Shown piece after piece: positions 46,741 to 59,072 of a stretch of DNA of 64,000 bases. Position numbers and translations under genes: made by a program. Below the pieces are notes generated by a model. It did no database searches. It was not told the DNA's origin and saw only the letters and a list, made by a program, of their open reading frames with translations. The number at the start of each line of letters is the position of its first letter. The first letter of the stretch is position 1. Source of the stretch: Azorinus chamasolen (Eukaryota; Mollusca; Bivalvia; Cardiida; Solecurtidae); NCBI GenBank assembly GCA_963576725.1, contig OY755240.1:65064412-65128411 (forward strand), given 5' to 3'.

Positions 46741-47225
46741 AAGGATGAGGGCTGAGGAAATATGTCAAAAAGGAGAAAGAATGAAAATAAAAGGCTAAGG
46801 CAGTTTCTTTATTTCTGACTAAACCAAACATCTTTATACATCTTTGATTAGCTTTCTATATTTCACATCCAAATTTTATAGTATATCTGTCATGAAGTCT
46901 GTTAAAACAAAATCATTGGAGAGTTCTGGCACCTCTGCAAGACTCCAGCATCCATTTTGACAGCAGTGCTAGAATAGGGCAGCAATGCTAGATATTGGAC
47001 ATTCTACTGTAGTGTCTTCACTTGTTAGGACAGGCTGCAGGGCAGTGGTGCTAGATGTTGGACATTCTACTGTACTGTCTTCAATTGTTAGTGCAGCAAT
47101 ATTTGGTCTGCTATTATGAAAACAGTGAAAATGCAGACCCTTTTCTGGCATCTACAGAGACCCATTAAAAGGACCTTTTTTTGCCCCAAAAAAAAGTGAT
47201 GCAAAATTTTGATTAAATTGCAAAA
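46741..47225. other. Intron 3 sequence with a short tandem motif
   Basis: A diverged duplication of about 65 bp (TGCTAGATATTGGACATTCT and TGCTAGATGTTGGACATTCT, about 46985-47095) is the only structure noted. No exon. Confidence 0.4.
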
Positions 47226-47344
47226 CAAGAGGGCCTGAAAGGCCCTGATATCGCTCACCAGAAAATCAGAGGAGAAGATTTTCAAAGTTTTCACTATGTG
47301 TTTCTATATACAACTAGCCGTCCCTGGGGCGGGGCCAATTTTGA
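47226..47344 (-). mobile_element. Helitron-like family 1A 3' fragment, reverse orientation
   Basis: Starts with the complement of the terminator (CAAGAGGGCCTGAAAGGCCC, then TCGCTCACC) and a partial core unit, then stops at a plus-strand family 1B 5' end. It is the only clear minus-strand member of the family here. Confidence 0.7.
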
Positions 47345-47354
47345 CCCCATTTTT

Positions 47355-48336
47355 AGCTCACCAGAGCACAAAGTGCTCAAGGTGAGCTTTTGTGATACCG
47401 CTGTGTCCGGCGTCCGTCGTCCGTCTGTCCGTCTGTCTGTCCGTCAACAATTTCAAACGACTTCTTCTCTGAAACCAACTGCCCAATTGTAACCAAACTT
47501 GGTCAGATACACACTGTGGGTGGGGGCTTCAAAAGTTGTTAAAAGATAGTGGGCGGGGCCATTGGTCTTGTTGCCATGGCAACCAGACACAATATCTAGA
47601 AAAAATTTCTTCTCCAGAACGACTTGTTGGATTTGAATATAGTTTTCACCAAAATGTTTCTCAGTTGATAGATTTTAAAAGTTGTTAAAAGAATTTTGAT
47701 CGGGCAAAAAACATGGCCGCCAGAGGGCGTGGTCATTTTTTCCATATATGGTAATATGGAATTTTCATTGGAAAATCTTTAAAAATCTTCTTCTCTGAAA
47801 CTGTAAAGCCTAGACCTTTGATATTAGGTATGTAGCATGATCTTATGGTCCTCTACAAAGATTGTTCAAATTATGGCCCCCGGGCCAAAAATGGCCCCGC
47901 CCAAGGGTTTATCAGTTTTTCATAGGAAAATCTTTAAAAATCTTCTTCTCTGAAAGTGTAAGGCCTAAACCTTTGATATTAGGTATGTAGCATGATCTTA
48001 TGATCCTCTACAAATATTGTTCAAATTATGACCCCCTGGCCAAAAATGGCCCCGCCCAAGGGCTTATCAGTTTTTCATAGGAAAATCTTTAAAAATCTTC
48101 TTCTCTGAAACTGTAAGGCCTAGATCTTTGATATTTGGTATGTAGCATGATCTTATGGTCCTCTACAAATATTGTTCAAATTATGACCCCCGGGCCAAAA
48201 ATGGCCCCGCCCAAGGGCTTATCAGTTTTTCATAGGAAAATCTTTAAAAATCTTCTTCTCTGAAAGTGTAAGGCCTAGACCTTTGATATTCGGTATGTAG
48301 CATGATCTTATGGTCCTCTACAAAGATTGTTCAAAT
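47355..48336 (+). mobile_element. Helitron-like family 1B element, 3' truncated
   Basis: 5' palindrome at 47355, GTCCGTCTGTCC tract and about five core units, ending abruptly in intron sequence without a terminator. Confidence 0.75.
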
Positions 48337-48712
48337 TATTTCAATTGAAATGTCACATGAAACATGTCCAACCTTATTCCAATATAACTGCTTGATTTAA
48401 TTTCAGTCCACAACTTTAGTCACAGCAATCTTCATTTCTGAAACAATTTCAGGCTTTGAGCATACATTGCTAAAGTAACCGATGATGATGATTGCTAACT
48501 TGTACACCATTGATTTGCTGTAGTTGCAGGGTGCAATTTGCCATGAAGTATACAGTCCTCAATTGTGGTATGTAGTTAACCAGTTGAGAGTTTGCATTAA
48601 GCTACCACAGGTCTACATTAAGCTACCACATGCCTTAAGTACCCAGAATTATACCTCTTTCAGGTGGTCACATTAGCGAGGATTTACTGTATTTAAACTC
48701 TTATACTTTCAG
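48337..48712. other. End of intron 3
   Basis: Unique AT-rich sequence running into the exon 4 acceptor. No repeat recognised except a short TAAGCTACCACA doublet near 48600-48630. Confidence 0.4.
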
Positions 48713-48803
48713 ACACTGAAAACGAAAATACAATGGAAAAATACAAAGAAAAGAAAAAGCCAGAATATGCTAAGAAAATTAAGAATATCTCAAAAGACAA
48801 ACC
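48713..48803 (+). CDS. OB-fold gene, exon 4
   Basis: The strong acceptor (CTCTTATACTTTCAG) is entered in phase 1: the upstream G plus AC gives Asp. Exit is in phase 2 at CC|GTAAGT. It encodes about 30 lysine- and glutamate-rich residues (DTENENTMEKYKEKKKPEYA...KDKP), a charged linker before the OB fold. It can be joined in frame either directly to exon 3 (...VPIA-D-TENE) or to the second captured neurabin exon (...DLVK-D-TENE), because both upstream donors leave the same single G. Confidence 0.8.
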
Positions 48804-49554
48804 GTAAGTGTATAAAGTCTCTGTATCTGGTATAGATCTGTGAATATAGTCAACTTCATATATATTGATAAATCAGAACTTTTTCTGGCATTTAAACAAG
48901 TTTGTTAACAGGACCGACCCATTCCCAGTGTAAAAAAGTTAACATTTTAAGCTCACTTGAGCCCAAGGCTATTATGACTGCCATCCGTCTGGCCACATTT
49001 TCAAACGACATCTCCTCTGAAACCGTTGAGCCAATTTTAACCAAATTTTGTCAGAAGGATCAATGGCTACTGGCCAGGGGGAACGAAATGTTGTTCACAT
49101 TATGACCCCTAGACCAAAAATGGCCCCGCCCATGGGCTCAGTGATTTTTAGCTCGTCTACCTATCCAATAAATGTTGAAAATGACAAAACACCCGTGTGT
49201 CTGATATCAACGATCCAGATTTTATTCCCCGATGGTTGCAGTTTTATTCGGGTTGTCAGTTTTAGTTATGTATCTGTTCGTGCTATTGGCACCTCTCCGA
49301 CCACTTCCGAGAATGGCTGCTACGTTAACAATGGAGTGATTGGGTGATCATGGACAAAACAGAAAATTTGAACGGAAAGTGTTGATGAACAAAAAATTTA
49401 ATTTTGAAGGTCAAGGTCAAAATGGGGGCATCTGTCCTGTGGAAACATCTAAGTTAAATATTTGTTACGTATTATGTGAAAAGTAGGAGCAACATATTGT
49501 CCTTTGCCATCTTATTTTTTAAGCTGATTAGCTACTTTTGTTTATTTCATACAG
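48804..49554 (+). mobile_element. Intron 4 with diverged family 1 fragment
   Basis: A decayed family 1 5' end and one core unit (AAGCTCACTTGAGCCCAAGG, GACCAAAAATGGCCCCGCCC) occupy about 48950-49155. The rest is unassigned, with a GGTCAAGGTCAAAAT motif near 49410. Confidence 0.5.
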
Positions 49555-49744
49555 ACCAGAAGATATTTGGCCTATTAAAGGAGAAGTTGTATTAAAAAAC
49601 CTTCCAGGTTTCGGAAGAGCAAGGTCATCAAAACAGAATTTGGATTACTTCAAAGTGGTTTTAAAGGATAAATCAGGGGAAATAGAAGCAGTTGCATTTG
49701 GAGTCTTTGCACCATTGTTTGAAGAGAAATTCAAAGAAGGCATG
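49555..49744 (+). CDS. OB-fold gene, exon 5, RPA1-like OB fold
   Basis: Acceptor TTTATTTCATACAG, one base in to complete Pro, phase 0 out at ATG|GTATGT. It encodes PEDIWPIKGEVVLKN, a loop, then DYFKVVLKDKSGEIEAVAFG and FAPLFEEKFKEGM. The spacing W-x-I-K-x-V, F-x-V-x-L-x-D-x-SGEI-x-A-x-AF matches the first strands of the RPA70 DNA-binding domain A, which binds single-stranded DNA in replication and repair. Human RPA70 has SGEIRATAF at the equivalent place (from memory of the family). The fold continues in exon 6. Nucleic-acid binding is inferred, not shown. Confidence 0.85.
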
Positions 49745-49844
49745 GTATGTGAATTTTAATATTGATTGAATGAAAGATTTCTTTGCTCCCAGTACGCGAA
49801 GTAATAGACATTTAAAAAACTTTCATTTCATCTGGGTTTTTTTT

Positions 49845-52340
49845 AGCTCACCAAAGCACAAATTGCTCAGGGTGATCTTTTGTGATCGCCTAAAGTCCGT
49901 CAGCGTGCGTCATACGTCGTCAGTCTTCAACAATTTGAACCTTTAAAAATCTTCTCCTCTGAATCTACTGGGTTCTCAGCCTTCATCTTTGGCATATAGC
50001 AGCATCTTTAGATCCTCTAAAAAAGTTATTTAAATTATGTCCCTGGGGTCGAAATTGGCCCCGCCCCAGGGGTACATTGTTTTCTATAGGATTACATATA
50101 GTGAAAACTTTGAAAATCTTCTCCTGAAACTAGAAGGTTGTCAGCTTTCATATTTGTCACATAGCATCATGTTCAGGTACTCTACAAAAGTTATATAAAT
50201 TATGCCACTGGGTTCAAAATTTTCCCCGCCCCAGGGGAGGCCAGTTTTCAATAGAAACATAAAGTGAAAACTTTGAAAATCTTCTACTCTGAAACTGGAA
50301 GGTTTTCAGCTTTCGTATTTGGCACATAGCATCATGTTCAGGTCCTCTACAAAAGTTATATAAATTATGCCCGTTGGGTCAAAATTGGCCCCGCCCCAGG
50401 AGCAGCCAGTTTTCAATAGAAACATACAGTATATCCTTGGCTATCGGGAACGTATTGCATCCGACAAACTAATCTATCCCACAGCAATGCCTGATCCCGA
50501 GAATTTCCTTCTTTATTCTATGTAATTATGACCTGAGTTTAACGGATCCTTGTGAAACCGTTATCCGACACTGTTTGGCGGTTCCAATGTGATAATTGCG
50601 ACCTTTTTCACACCTGCGTATCCGACATTGTATTGAATCGCTTCCCATTTTGGGTACAGGCTATATTCCATAATTACAGGTAATTATCGTCGTGGTCGTA
50701 CACTTAATCCATGTAATAGAAAATATGTATAGTTGTTTGAATGATCCGAACTGAAGTTACGAAATCAAATGTACGTTACTTGTTCAGTCAGATTTTGTAC
50801 ATGTAAAACCTGTGTTAAGCAGCCATTCAAGGGAAGCGGTCAAATTGAAAAAGATATCTACTTTAATATCTTATCTAAAAAAATTATTTATTTTATCCTT
50901 GTAAATACAGGTAAAATACAACATGTACATGACAAAGAGAAAAAACCACTAGGCAGAATCATTTGACACATCCGGAAATATAAATGTACATGTACACTTC
51001 ACTCGAGTCTCTAACGTGATGCACTTACGTTTGGAAAGGGCGTGGATATTTTGTTTGATGTTCTCTCTTTTGAATCAGTAATGTGCAGACAAAACTTCTC
51101 AACACCCCCATATTTGCATATTTGGCAGAAAAGGAGTTGAAATGATTATCAGGCCATCGATTCTAATCTTGCCCTAAGGCCAAGTTCAACGCTTTTTTTA
51201 TTTCGTCCATTTCCGACGTAACGAAAAACACCAAAGCGACCAATCTATGCACTTTCCCAACATAATGGAAATTTCCGAAGCGGTCACGATATTTCAATCT
51301 GATTTCTGTAATGTCGGAAAGTTGCGCAGTCTCCATTTTGACAGTTGTCAGCTGGCAGTGTGTATTGGGTTTTCACACATTTTAATCTGGCCGCCAGGTT
51401 GTATGCTGGCCGTCTAACGGGGTCGAAATATAGGGTTTTGGGTGAAATATGGTGGCTGCTGGCCGTGGAAGGAAGGTGACCGTCTAAAAAGCAGGTGCAT
51501 TAAAAAATGGTCTTCGTCGGGAGGATTTCAAACTGACTTTTAATACGAGTTGACCGTTCATTTATTTTAAGGTGACCGTTAGGTCAAGTTTTACTGTGTA
51601 TTTAGTTTGTATGAGTCTTTCAATATGGATGGATCCCCTAATGGAAATAAATTCTGTAATATATCTCACTGTTGCAAACAATTTACATACAGATGAAATG
51701 CAGAGTTGCTCGGCGTCTCGTCTGGATCCAAATTTTCATAAACTTTCAGAATTGCTGCAGACGACATTAACGTAGCATGCAGAATGTTAACATTTTATTC
51801 CACTGGGTTTTATGTCGAATGTAAATAAATATCAACAGTCAATGTCTTATGGTCGTCGTATATTTCTCTTCCGATTTTGAACTTTTGGTTTTACGTTAGT
51901 TGATCAGTTGATGGTTGCCACTTGACCAACCGACACACCGATGCATCCGACAATTTCAGGCGGTCCAAAGGTATGTCGGATAACCAAGGTTATACTGTAT
52001 AGTGAAAACTTTGAAAATCTTCTCCTCTGAAACTGGAAGGTTCTCAGCTTTCATATTTGGCACATAGCATTGTGTTCGGATCCTCTACAAAAGTTATATA
52101 AATTATGCCTCTGGGGTCAAAATTGGCCCCGCCCCATGGGTAGCCAGTTTTCAATAGAAATATATAGTGAACTTTGAAAATCTTCTCCTCTGAAACTGGA
52201 AGGTTGTCAGCTTTCATATTTGGCACATAGCATCATGTTCAGGTACTCTACAAAAGTTATATAAATTATGGCCGTTGGGTCAAAATTGGCCCCGCCCCAG
52301 GGGTAGCCAGTTTTTCAAAAGAAATATATAGTGAAAACTT
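49845..52340 (+). mobile_element. Helitron-like family 1A element, split by a pogo-like element
   Basis: A mutated 5' palindrome (AGCTCACCAAAGCACAAATT) follows eight T. About four core units come before 50426 and two and a half after 51998. No terminator is seen before the next repeat array. Confidence 0.75.
50427..51997. mobile_element. pogo-like nonautonomous element, 1,571 bp
   Basis: CAGTATATCCTTGGCTATC at the left and GATAACCAAGGTTATACTG at the right. TA on both sides (50425-50426, 51998-51999) replaces a single TA in the family 1A core it entered, so the insertion is exact. The interior has no recognised transposase. Confidence 0.8.
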
Positions 52341-53360
52341 ATAACTTCTTAATTATTTAAATTAGACCATTCATAGTTGGTATGCAGATAGCTTGGGTAA
52401 AGGTATTTCACTTGATACAATGATACATGAAATCAGGTCAAGGTCAAGGTCACTATTTCCAAAACTTTGCCGTTTTTAACAAACTTTAACATTGCTATAA
52501 CTTCTGAACTACAAATGCTAGGCAATTCATCTTTGGTATAGATATAGCTTTGATGAAAGCCTTTCACTTGATACAAAGATACATAAAATCAGGTCAAGGT
52601 CACTATTTCGAAAACATTTGCCATTTTTAATAAACTTTAACACTGCTATAACTTCTGAACTACAAATGCTTGGAAATTCATCTTTGGTATACAAATGGCT
52701 TTGGCCAAGGTCACTATTTTGACAAGTTGGCCATCACTGAAAAACTTCAATATTTTGTCTTAACTTCTGAATCACTTGTGCTAGACAATTCATATATGGT
52801 ATGCAGATAGCTTTGATGAAGGCCTTTCAGTTGATACAAGGATACATGAAATTGGGTCAAGGTCAAGGTCACTATTTTGAAAACTTGACTGTTTTTAACA
52901 AACTTTAAAATTTTGTTATAACTTCTGATCCAGGAATGCTAGGCAATTCACATTTGGTATTCAAATAGCTTTGGTAAGGACCTTACATATCTAAAGATAC
53001 CTGAAATCAGGTCAAAGTCAAGTTCTCTATTTTGAAAACTTGGCTGTCATTAAAAATTTGTTATAACATCTGAACTACATAATATGCTAGACAATTTATA
53101 TTTGGTATGCAGATAACTTGGGTGAAGGCGTTTCAGTTGATACAAGGATACATGAAATTAGGTCAAGGTCACTATTTCGAAAACTTTGCCATTTACTTCT
53201 GAACTACAATATTTATGCTAGGCAATTCATCTTTAGTATACAGATGGTTTTGGTAAAGGTCTTTCAGTTGATATAAAGATATTTGAAATTAGGTCAAAGT
53301 CACTATTTTGACAAGTTGGCCATACATGTAATTGAAAAACTTCAACATTTTGTCTTAACC
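52341..53360 (+). repeat. Tandem array, about 130-bp units
   Basis: Around seven units tagged ATAACTTCTGAACTACAAAT, GCTAGGCAATTCATCTTTGG and GGTCAAGGTCACTATTT. Similar in style to the Helitron-like cores but no ends assigned. Confidence 0.7.
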
Positions 53361-53374
53361 ATTTTTTTTTTTTA

Positions 53375-53930
53375 GCTTATCAGAGCACTTTTGTGATCGC
53401 CTGATGTCTGTCGTTGTCAGTCATGCGTCGTCGGTAGTCAACAATTTCAACCTTTAAAAATCTTCTCCTGAATCTACAGGGTTCTCAGCTTTCATCTTTG
53501 GCACATAGCATCATGTGTAGGCCCTCTATAAAAGTTATATAAATAACGGCCCTGGGGTCAAAATTGGCCCCGTCCCAGGGTTGCCTTGTTTTCAATAGAA
53601 CATATAGTGAAAACTTTGAAAATCTTCTCTGAAACTTGAAGGTTTTTAGCTTTCATATTTGGCACAAAGCATCATGTTTAGGTCCTCTTCAAAAGTTATA
53701 TAAATTATGTCACTGGGGTCAAAATTGGCCGTGCCCCAGGGGTGGGCAGTTTTCAATAGAAACATATAGTGAACTTTGAAAATCTTCTAGCTCTGAAACT
53801 GGATGGTTCATAGCTTTCATATTTGGCACATAGGGTCATGTTCATGTCTGCTACAAAATTTATATAAATCATGACCCTAGGGTCAAAATTGGCCCCACCC
53901 AGGGGTAGCAAGTTTTTCAAAGCTAACTTA
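53375..53930 (+). mobile_element. Helitron-like family 1A element, truncated
   Basis: Damaged 5' end (AGCTTATCAGAGCACTTTTG), CGTCGTCGG tract and three core units, ending without a terminator. Confidence 0.65.
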
Positions 53931-54754
53931 CAAGTGGCTATCTATAAACATGTGCTGGTGTCTGTTTTTAGCATACATTTAAAGGGAGGTTATCTCCCTT
54001 TGCCCTTTTTTTGATAACAACTTGATTGCCTCCCTTATTGGTAGTAAAATCTGCAGTAATATTGCAGACCCAAACAAAGAAAATTGTTATAGTTAGATCT
54101 GGCCTGTTGCATAGTTAATCGGACGATTAACCCTTTACTCCATAAATATGCCTTTCTACACCTTTGCAAATAGAGTCTACCCAGATCAGATGGCTCATGT
54201 AGTAGTCATCTGACCAATCTGCTGTTCGCTTATGAATATAATATAATATAGTGCAAATTGTTTTACATTATTTTCATTTTGTGTACAATATACTTATATG
54301 TTTACTAACCCTTTCCCTCATGTTAACACCTTTTCACACATTTGCAAACAGAGCAGACCCAGATCAGACGGCTCCTATAGCAGCTGTCTAATCAGGGTCC
54401 GCTCTGTTTGTCAATGGAATTTGAAATATGTTTCTTTACTTTCTAAAATGGCTACACTGTCCCGCCTTCCATATTTCATTATAACTATTTTGTCCATGAA
54501 TATTCAGTAGGTATTTAAATTTTGAATAAAAATAGAACAGGGGAAGGGTTGAAAATAAATTAAGATACATGTATGAATATAAATAACTCACGAAGGTGTA
54601 ATGAAAATATCTGAAATTTGAATATAAGTATATGTATAGATTAATTTATTCTTTCTGAAATTCAACCAATTTGCCCAGGGAGAGGGTATACATACTTTTG
54701 TACATGCCCTTCTTTAGATTTGCATTGTTATATGTTCTTAAATTATCTTCACTT
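53931..54754. repeat. Intron 5 sequence with TTAA-type MITEs
   Basis: Palindromic MITE cores lie at 54170-54230 and 54340-54415 between AACCCTTT and GGGGAAGGGTT ends (about 54306-54550). Nothing else recognised. Confidence 0.5.
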
Positions 54755-54912
54755 GAGGTCCTCTACATAAGTTACATAGATTATGCCCCATTGGGTCAAA
54801 ATTGGCCCTCACCAGGACTGGCTAGTTTTCTATAGAAACATATAGTGAAAACTTTGACAATCTTCTCCTCTGATTGTCTGGTAAGCGATGTCAGGGCCTT
54901 TCAGGCCCTCTT
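54755..54912 (+). mobile_element. Helitron-like family 1A 3' end
   Basis: One core unit and a terminator (GGTAAGCGATGTCAGGGCC, hairpin, CTCTTG at 54912). Confidence 0.7.
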
Positions 54913-55155
54913 GTTTATGTTAAGGTCCATGTCTCGGAAAGTGTCCAAGATATTTGGTTCAAATTTAGTATGCATCTTAACTATTATAAGGGGGACCCAT
55001 TTCACAAGGGCAGGTAACCCTAAAATTAATTTTGCTATAGTCCAACTTGGACTTCCACTACACTATCCAGCACTAAAGAAAGTGGAGCGCGCTGTCTGCA
55101 AACAACTTTTGCTACTAAAACCAGATGAATAGTGGGAATCATGTCTATATTTCAG

Positions 55156-55264
55156 TTGGTGAAAATAAAATCCGCAAAGATTGCAGAACAGAAGAAAGGT
55201 TTTCAGTTTATTCATAAATTTTATATAAGGCTGGATATGACAACGGAATATCATATTGTAAAAG
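55156..55264 (+). CDS. OB-fold gene, exon 6, second half of the OB fold
   Basis: Acceptor CTATATTTCAG, phase 0 in, phase 1 out at G|GTAAGC. It encodes LVKIKSAKIAEQKKGFQFIH then KFYIRLDMTTEYHIVK. Joined to exon 5 (...KFKEGM-LVKIKSAKI...) it supplies the last strands of the OB barrel, where RPA1 domain A has a basic strand, an aromatic-containing strand and a T-E-V-type final strand. The aromatic and basic residues (K, F, Y, R) are compatible with nucleic-acid binding. Confidence 0.85.
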
Positions 55265-55903
55265 GTAAGCACTTTAAACTGTATTGTATCACTGTTTCAG
55301 TTACTTATTCAGTATTTACTTTGTAACCCTTTTCTCCATAGAAATGCATTTACAAACAGTTCTATGGTGGTGTTGATTGTCAAAGAAGTTTTCATTTGTT
55401 TACCAGATGTCCAAAAAGATATATGTAATGGTGCAGAGTGTCTGTTTATGAGCAAAATCCTTACCCCTCTGTAACTTGTGCATAAAGCAACTCTAAAAAT
55501 TAATTGGTTGGAATCAATGCTACCAGTGTGTATTGCTAATTATATTTCATTTGAACATTTTACTGAAGTAACAGGTTTATGATGTTGTAATATGCCAACG
55601 CCTCCCCCTCCCCCTCCCCCACCTTCCAAGGTGTACATGCATCCTGCAAATCTTGTGTGTCCAACTCCTCATACTCGAAGGATTTTAACTGGGATTGCTT
55701 TGAAGATTTACTTCAAACTTTCACAGATGAACAAAGTTGAAAAACAGTCTTATCCTTCGAGATCATGAATTTCAGTACTTCTTGTTCTGAAAATTGAATA
55801 CCACTTAAGCCGGTGCTAGGGGGCGTGAGCAGTGTTGCAACTCTCAATTACTGTTCATGAACAGACTCAATAAAACCGAGTCTGCAATTTTCTCTTTTTT
55901 GTT
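55265..55903. other. Intron 6 sequence
   Basis: Nothing recognised apart from a C-rich (CCTCCC)n tract near 55598-55622. Confidence 0.4.
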
Positions 55904-57745
55904 AGCTCACCAGAGCACTTTGTGCTCAGGGTGAGCTTTTGTGATCACCCGTTGTCCGTCGTCCGTTGTCGTGCGTCGTGCGTCGTTCGTCGTCCGTCGT
56001 CAACAATTTGAACCTTTAAAAATCTTCTCCTCTGAATCTACAGGGTTCTCATCTTTCATCTTTGGCACATAGTATCATCTTTAGGTCCTCTACAAAAGTT
56101 ATATAAATTATGCCCCTGGGGTCAAAATTGGCCCTGCCCCAGGGGTGCCTTGTTTTCAATAGAAACATATAGTAAAACTTTGAAAATCTTCTCCTCTTAA
56201 ACCAGAAGGTTCTCAGCTTTCATATTTGGCATATAGCATCATGTTCAGGTCCTCTACAAAAGTTATATAAATTATGGCCCTGGGGTCAAAATTGGCCCCG
56301 CCCCAGGGGTGGGCAATTTTAAATAGAAACAAATAGTGAAATCTTTGAAAATCTTCTTCTCTGAAACTGCAAGTCTCTCAGCTTTCATATTTGGCATACA
56401 GCATCATGTTCAGGTCCTCTACAATATTTATATAAATTATGGCCCTGGGGTCAAAATTGGCCCCACCCCAGGGGTGGGCAATTTTAAATAGAAACAAATA
56501 GTGAAATCTTTGAAAATCTTCTTCTCTGAAACTGCAAGTCTCTCAGCTTTCATATTAGGCATACAGCATCATGTTCAGGTCCTCTACCAAAGTTATATAA
56601 ATTATGGCCCTGGGGTCAAAATTGGCCCCACCCCGGGGTGCCTTGTTTTCAATAGAAACATATAGTAAAACTTTGAAAATCTTCTCCTCTGAAACCAGAA
56701 GGTTCTCAGCTTTCATATTTGGCACATAGCATTATGTTCAGGTCCTCTACAAAAGTTATATAAATTATGGCCCTGGGATCAAAATTGGCCCCGCCCCAGG
56801 GTTGGGCAGTTTTCAATAGAAACAAATAGTGAAATCTTTGAAAATCTTCTTCTCTGAAACTAGAAGTCTCTCAGCTTTCATATTTGGCACATAGCATCAT
56901 GTTCAGGTCCTCTACAAAAATTATATAAATTATGGCTCTTGGGTCAAAATTGACCCCGCCCCAGGGGTGGGCAGTTTTCAAAAGAAACAAATAGTGAAAT
57001 CTTTGAAAATCTTCTTCTCTGAAACTGGATGGCTCTCAGCTTCCATATTTGGCACAGAGCATCATGTTCAGGTCCTCTACAAAAGTCATATAAATTATGG
57101 CCCCGGGGTCAAAATTGGCCCCACCCCAGGGGTGGGCAGTTTTCAATAGAAATAAATGCATGTAGGGCAAACTTTGAAAACCTTCTCCTCTGAAACTTGA
57201 AGGTTTTCAGCTTTCATATTTGCCACATAGCATCATGTCCAGGTCCTCTACAAAATATGTATAAAATATGGCCCCAGGGTCAAAATTGACCCCGCCCCAG
57301 GGTCAAAATTGGCCCGCTCCAGGGGTGGGCAGTTTTCAATAGGAACAAATAGTGAAATCTTTGAGTATCTTCTCTGAAACTGGAAGGTTCTCAGCTTCCA
57401 TATTTTGCACATAGCATCATGTTCAGGTCTTCTACAAAAGTTATATAAATTATGACCCTTGGGTGAAAATTGGCCCGCCCCAGGGGTAGCCATTTTCATT
57501 TAGAAACATATAGTGAAAACTTTGAAAATCTTCTCGTCTTAAACTGGAAGGTTCTCAGCTTTCATATTTGGCACATAGCATCATGTTCAGGTCCTCTACG
57601 AAAGTTATATAAATTGTGCCTCTTGGGTTAAAATGAGCCCCGCCCCAGGGCAGGCTAGTTTTCTATAGAAATATATAGTGAAAACTTTGAAAATCTTCTC
57701 TTCTGACTGTCTGGTGAGCGCTTCAGGGCCATTCTGGCCCTCTTG
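55904..57745 (+). mobile_element. Helitron-like family 1A element, complete
   Basis: 5' palindrome AGCTCACCAGAGCACTTTGT, CGTCGTGCGTCG tract, about eleven core units of 155-160 bp, terminator GGTGAGCGCTTCAGGGCC, hairpin and CTCTTG at 57745. It is the most complete 1A copy in the window and could serve as the family reference. Confidence 0.85.
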
Positions 57746-58675
57746 TAATAGCATGCTATATCAGTGTCTTACACACTGTATGTACTATTTTAAAATTCAG
57801 CTTACACAGAAAAACTGAAAGATTAACCATTTCAACCGTAGATACACATTTTATCACGTTTGCAAACAGAATATACCCATATCAGGCAGCTCCTGTAGGA
57901 GCTGTCTGATCAGGATCTAATCTGTTTGCTTAGAAAAATATCATAAATCAAGAGTTTTTACTGTAGTCTACTGCCAAGATATTTCATAACTTTGCTTAAA
58001 ATAAAATTTTACTTAAATATATATTCATAGTAGATGGAGTCTCTAATAAAAATTCATGGAGGGAAGGGTTAAGAGAGGTAGAAAAGATTCAAGAGACTTT
58101 ATACTTAGGGTGCATATTAGGACATGTTTGGCATCATGCATGTTACATTCAATATTGAGCAATTAAAAATGAAAAAGTCAAAAACATTTTTTTTAAAATG
58201 ATCAAAACACTACTACTGTATAATATTATATAGTTATCATAAAGAGAGAGGTGGTAAGGATTGGCTGATGGGGAGGACGGAGGCCAACATTTATTGATCA
58301 TGCTCATAGATGACCAATTAAACTACTGTTAACATGGAGTCAGGGAAAATTGAAATTCGGTCAGGGAAAAGTCAGTGAAAAGTCAGGGAATTTTATTTTT
58401 TCTGTTTTGTGGGAACCCTTCAGTGTGGCATTTTTACCGCACACCTGATCTGACGCAACCGTGTTAACAGCGGAATTTTACTATTTTGTGTTCCTCATAA
58501 ATGATTTGTAGATCGTTGTACATAAACCGAGACGATGATGACATGTCATTCAGTCCCAGTATTTAACCAGACCAAAATGGTGATACGTGTACATAGCAAT
58601 TATACGTTTATTGTAGAAACACAAACTTTGGAATAATGGGACGATGTTTTTACAGAATAATGGTCTGCATTAGCA
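57746..58675. repeat. Intron 6 with MITE remnants
   Basis: A palindromic MITE (core 57860-57935, GGCAGCTCCTGTAGGAGCTG) ends with GGGAAGGGTTAA near 58072. A GTCAGGGAAAA repeat with end GTGGGAACCCT lies at 58336-58419. Nothing else recognised. Confidence 0.5.
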
Positions 58676-58887
58676 ATTTCATTGTATTGCAAAAAACCCC
58701 AAAACTGAGTTTTGTTATAGAAGTTTGTTTATTCATTTTCGACTTGAAAATATTCTCAAATTAATGTTCGGATAATTTCTGTAGCATGTACTACCAAAAG
58801 AATATGAGACTCGCATCTTTTGAACCATCCTTTATTCGAACCAAAATTTATGGTCCCCAAGGTGTTTGAGAGATCGGGATTTCACTG
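58676..58887. mobile_element. pogo-like element, left-truncated
   Basis: Matches the interior and right end of the 4025-4344 element (GAAGTTTGTTTATT, GAGACTCGCATCTTTTGAAC) and ends TTCACTG followed by TA. The left end is missing. Confidence 0.65.
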
Positions 58888-58900
58888 TAGACAACATATT

Positions 58901-59072
58901 AACTAGGTGAGCGATACAGGGCCACCATGGCCCTCATAGCTCTCATGTCTGTGTTTATTCCAACTTTCAGTACCTACTGAATATTCAACTAGGTGAGCGA
59001 TACAGGGCCACCATGGCCCTCATAGCTCTCATGTCTGTGTTTATTCCAACTTTCAGTACCTACTGAATATTC
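58901..59072 (+). repeat. 86-bp tandem duplication of a family 1 terminator
   Basis: AACTAGGTGAGCGATACAGG recurs at 58901 and 58987, together with the hairpin GGGCCACCATGGCCC and downstream TCATGTCTGTGTTTATTCC. Family 1 terminator without a core. Confidence 0.65.

Noticed and set aside
54845..55132. 95-codon frame before exon 6
   Set aside because: It begins in a Helitron-like terminator. The exon 6 acceptor at 55155 with phase 0 explains the coding part better, and this frame ends at a stop before it.
46604..58419. Opposed ends AGGGTTCCCAC and GTGGGAACCCT could bound one 11.8-kb transposon containing host exons 4-6
   Set aside because: Sequences just outside the two ends share no target duplication, and the halves do not rejoin sensibly. 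Two separate fragments are more likely.
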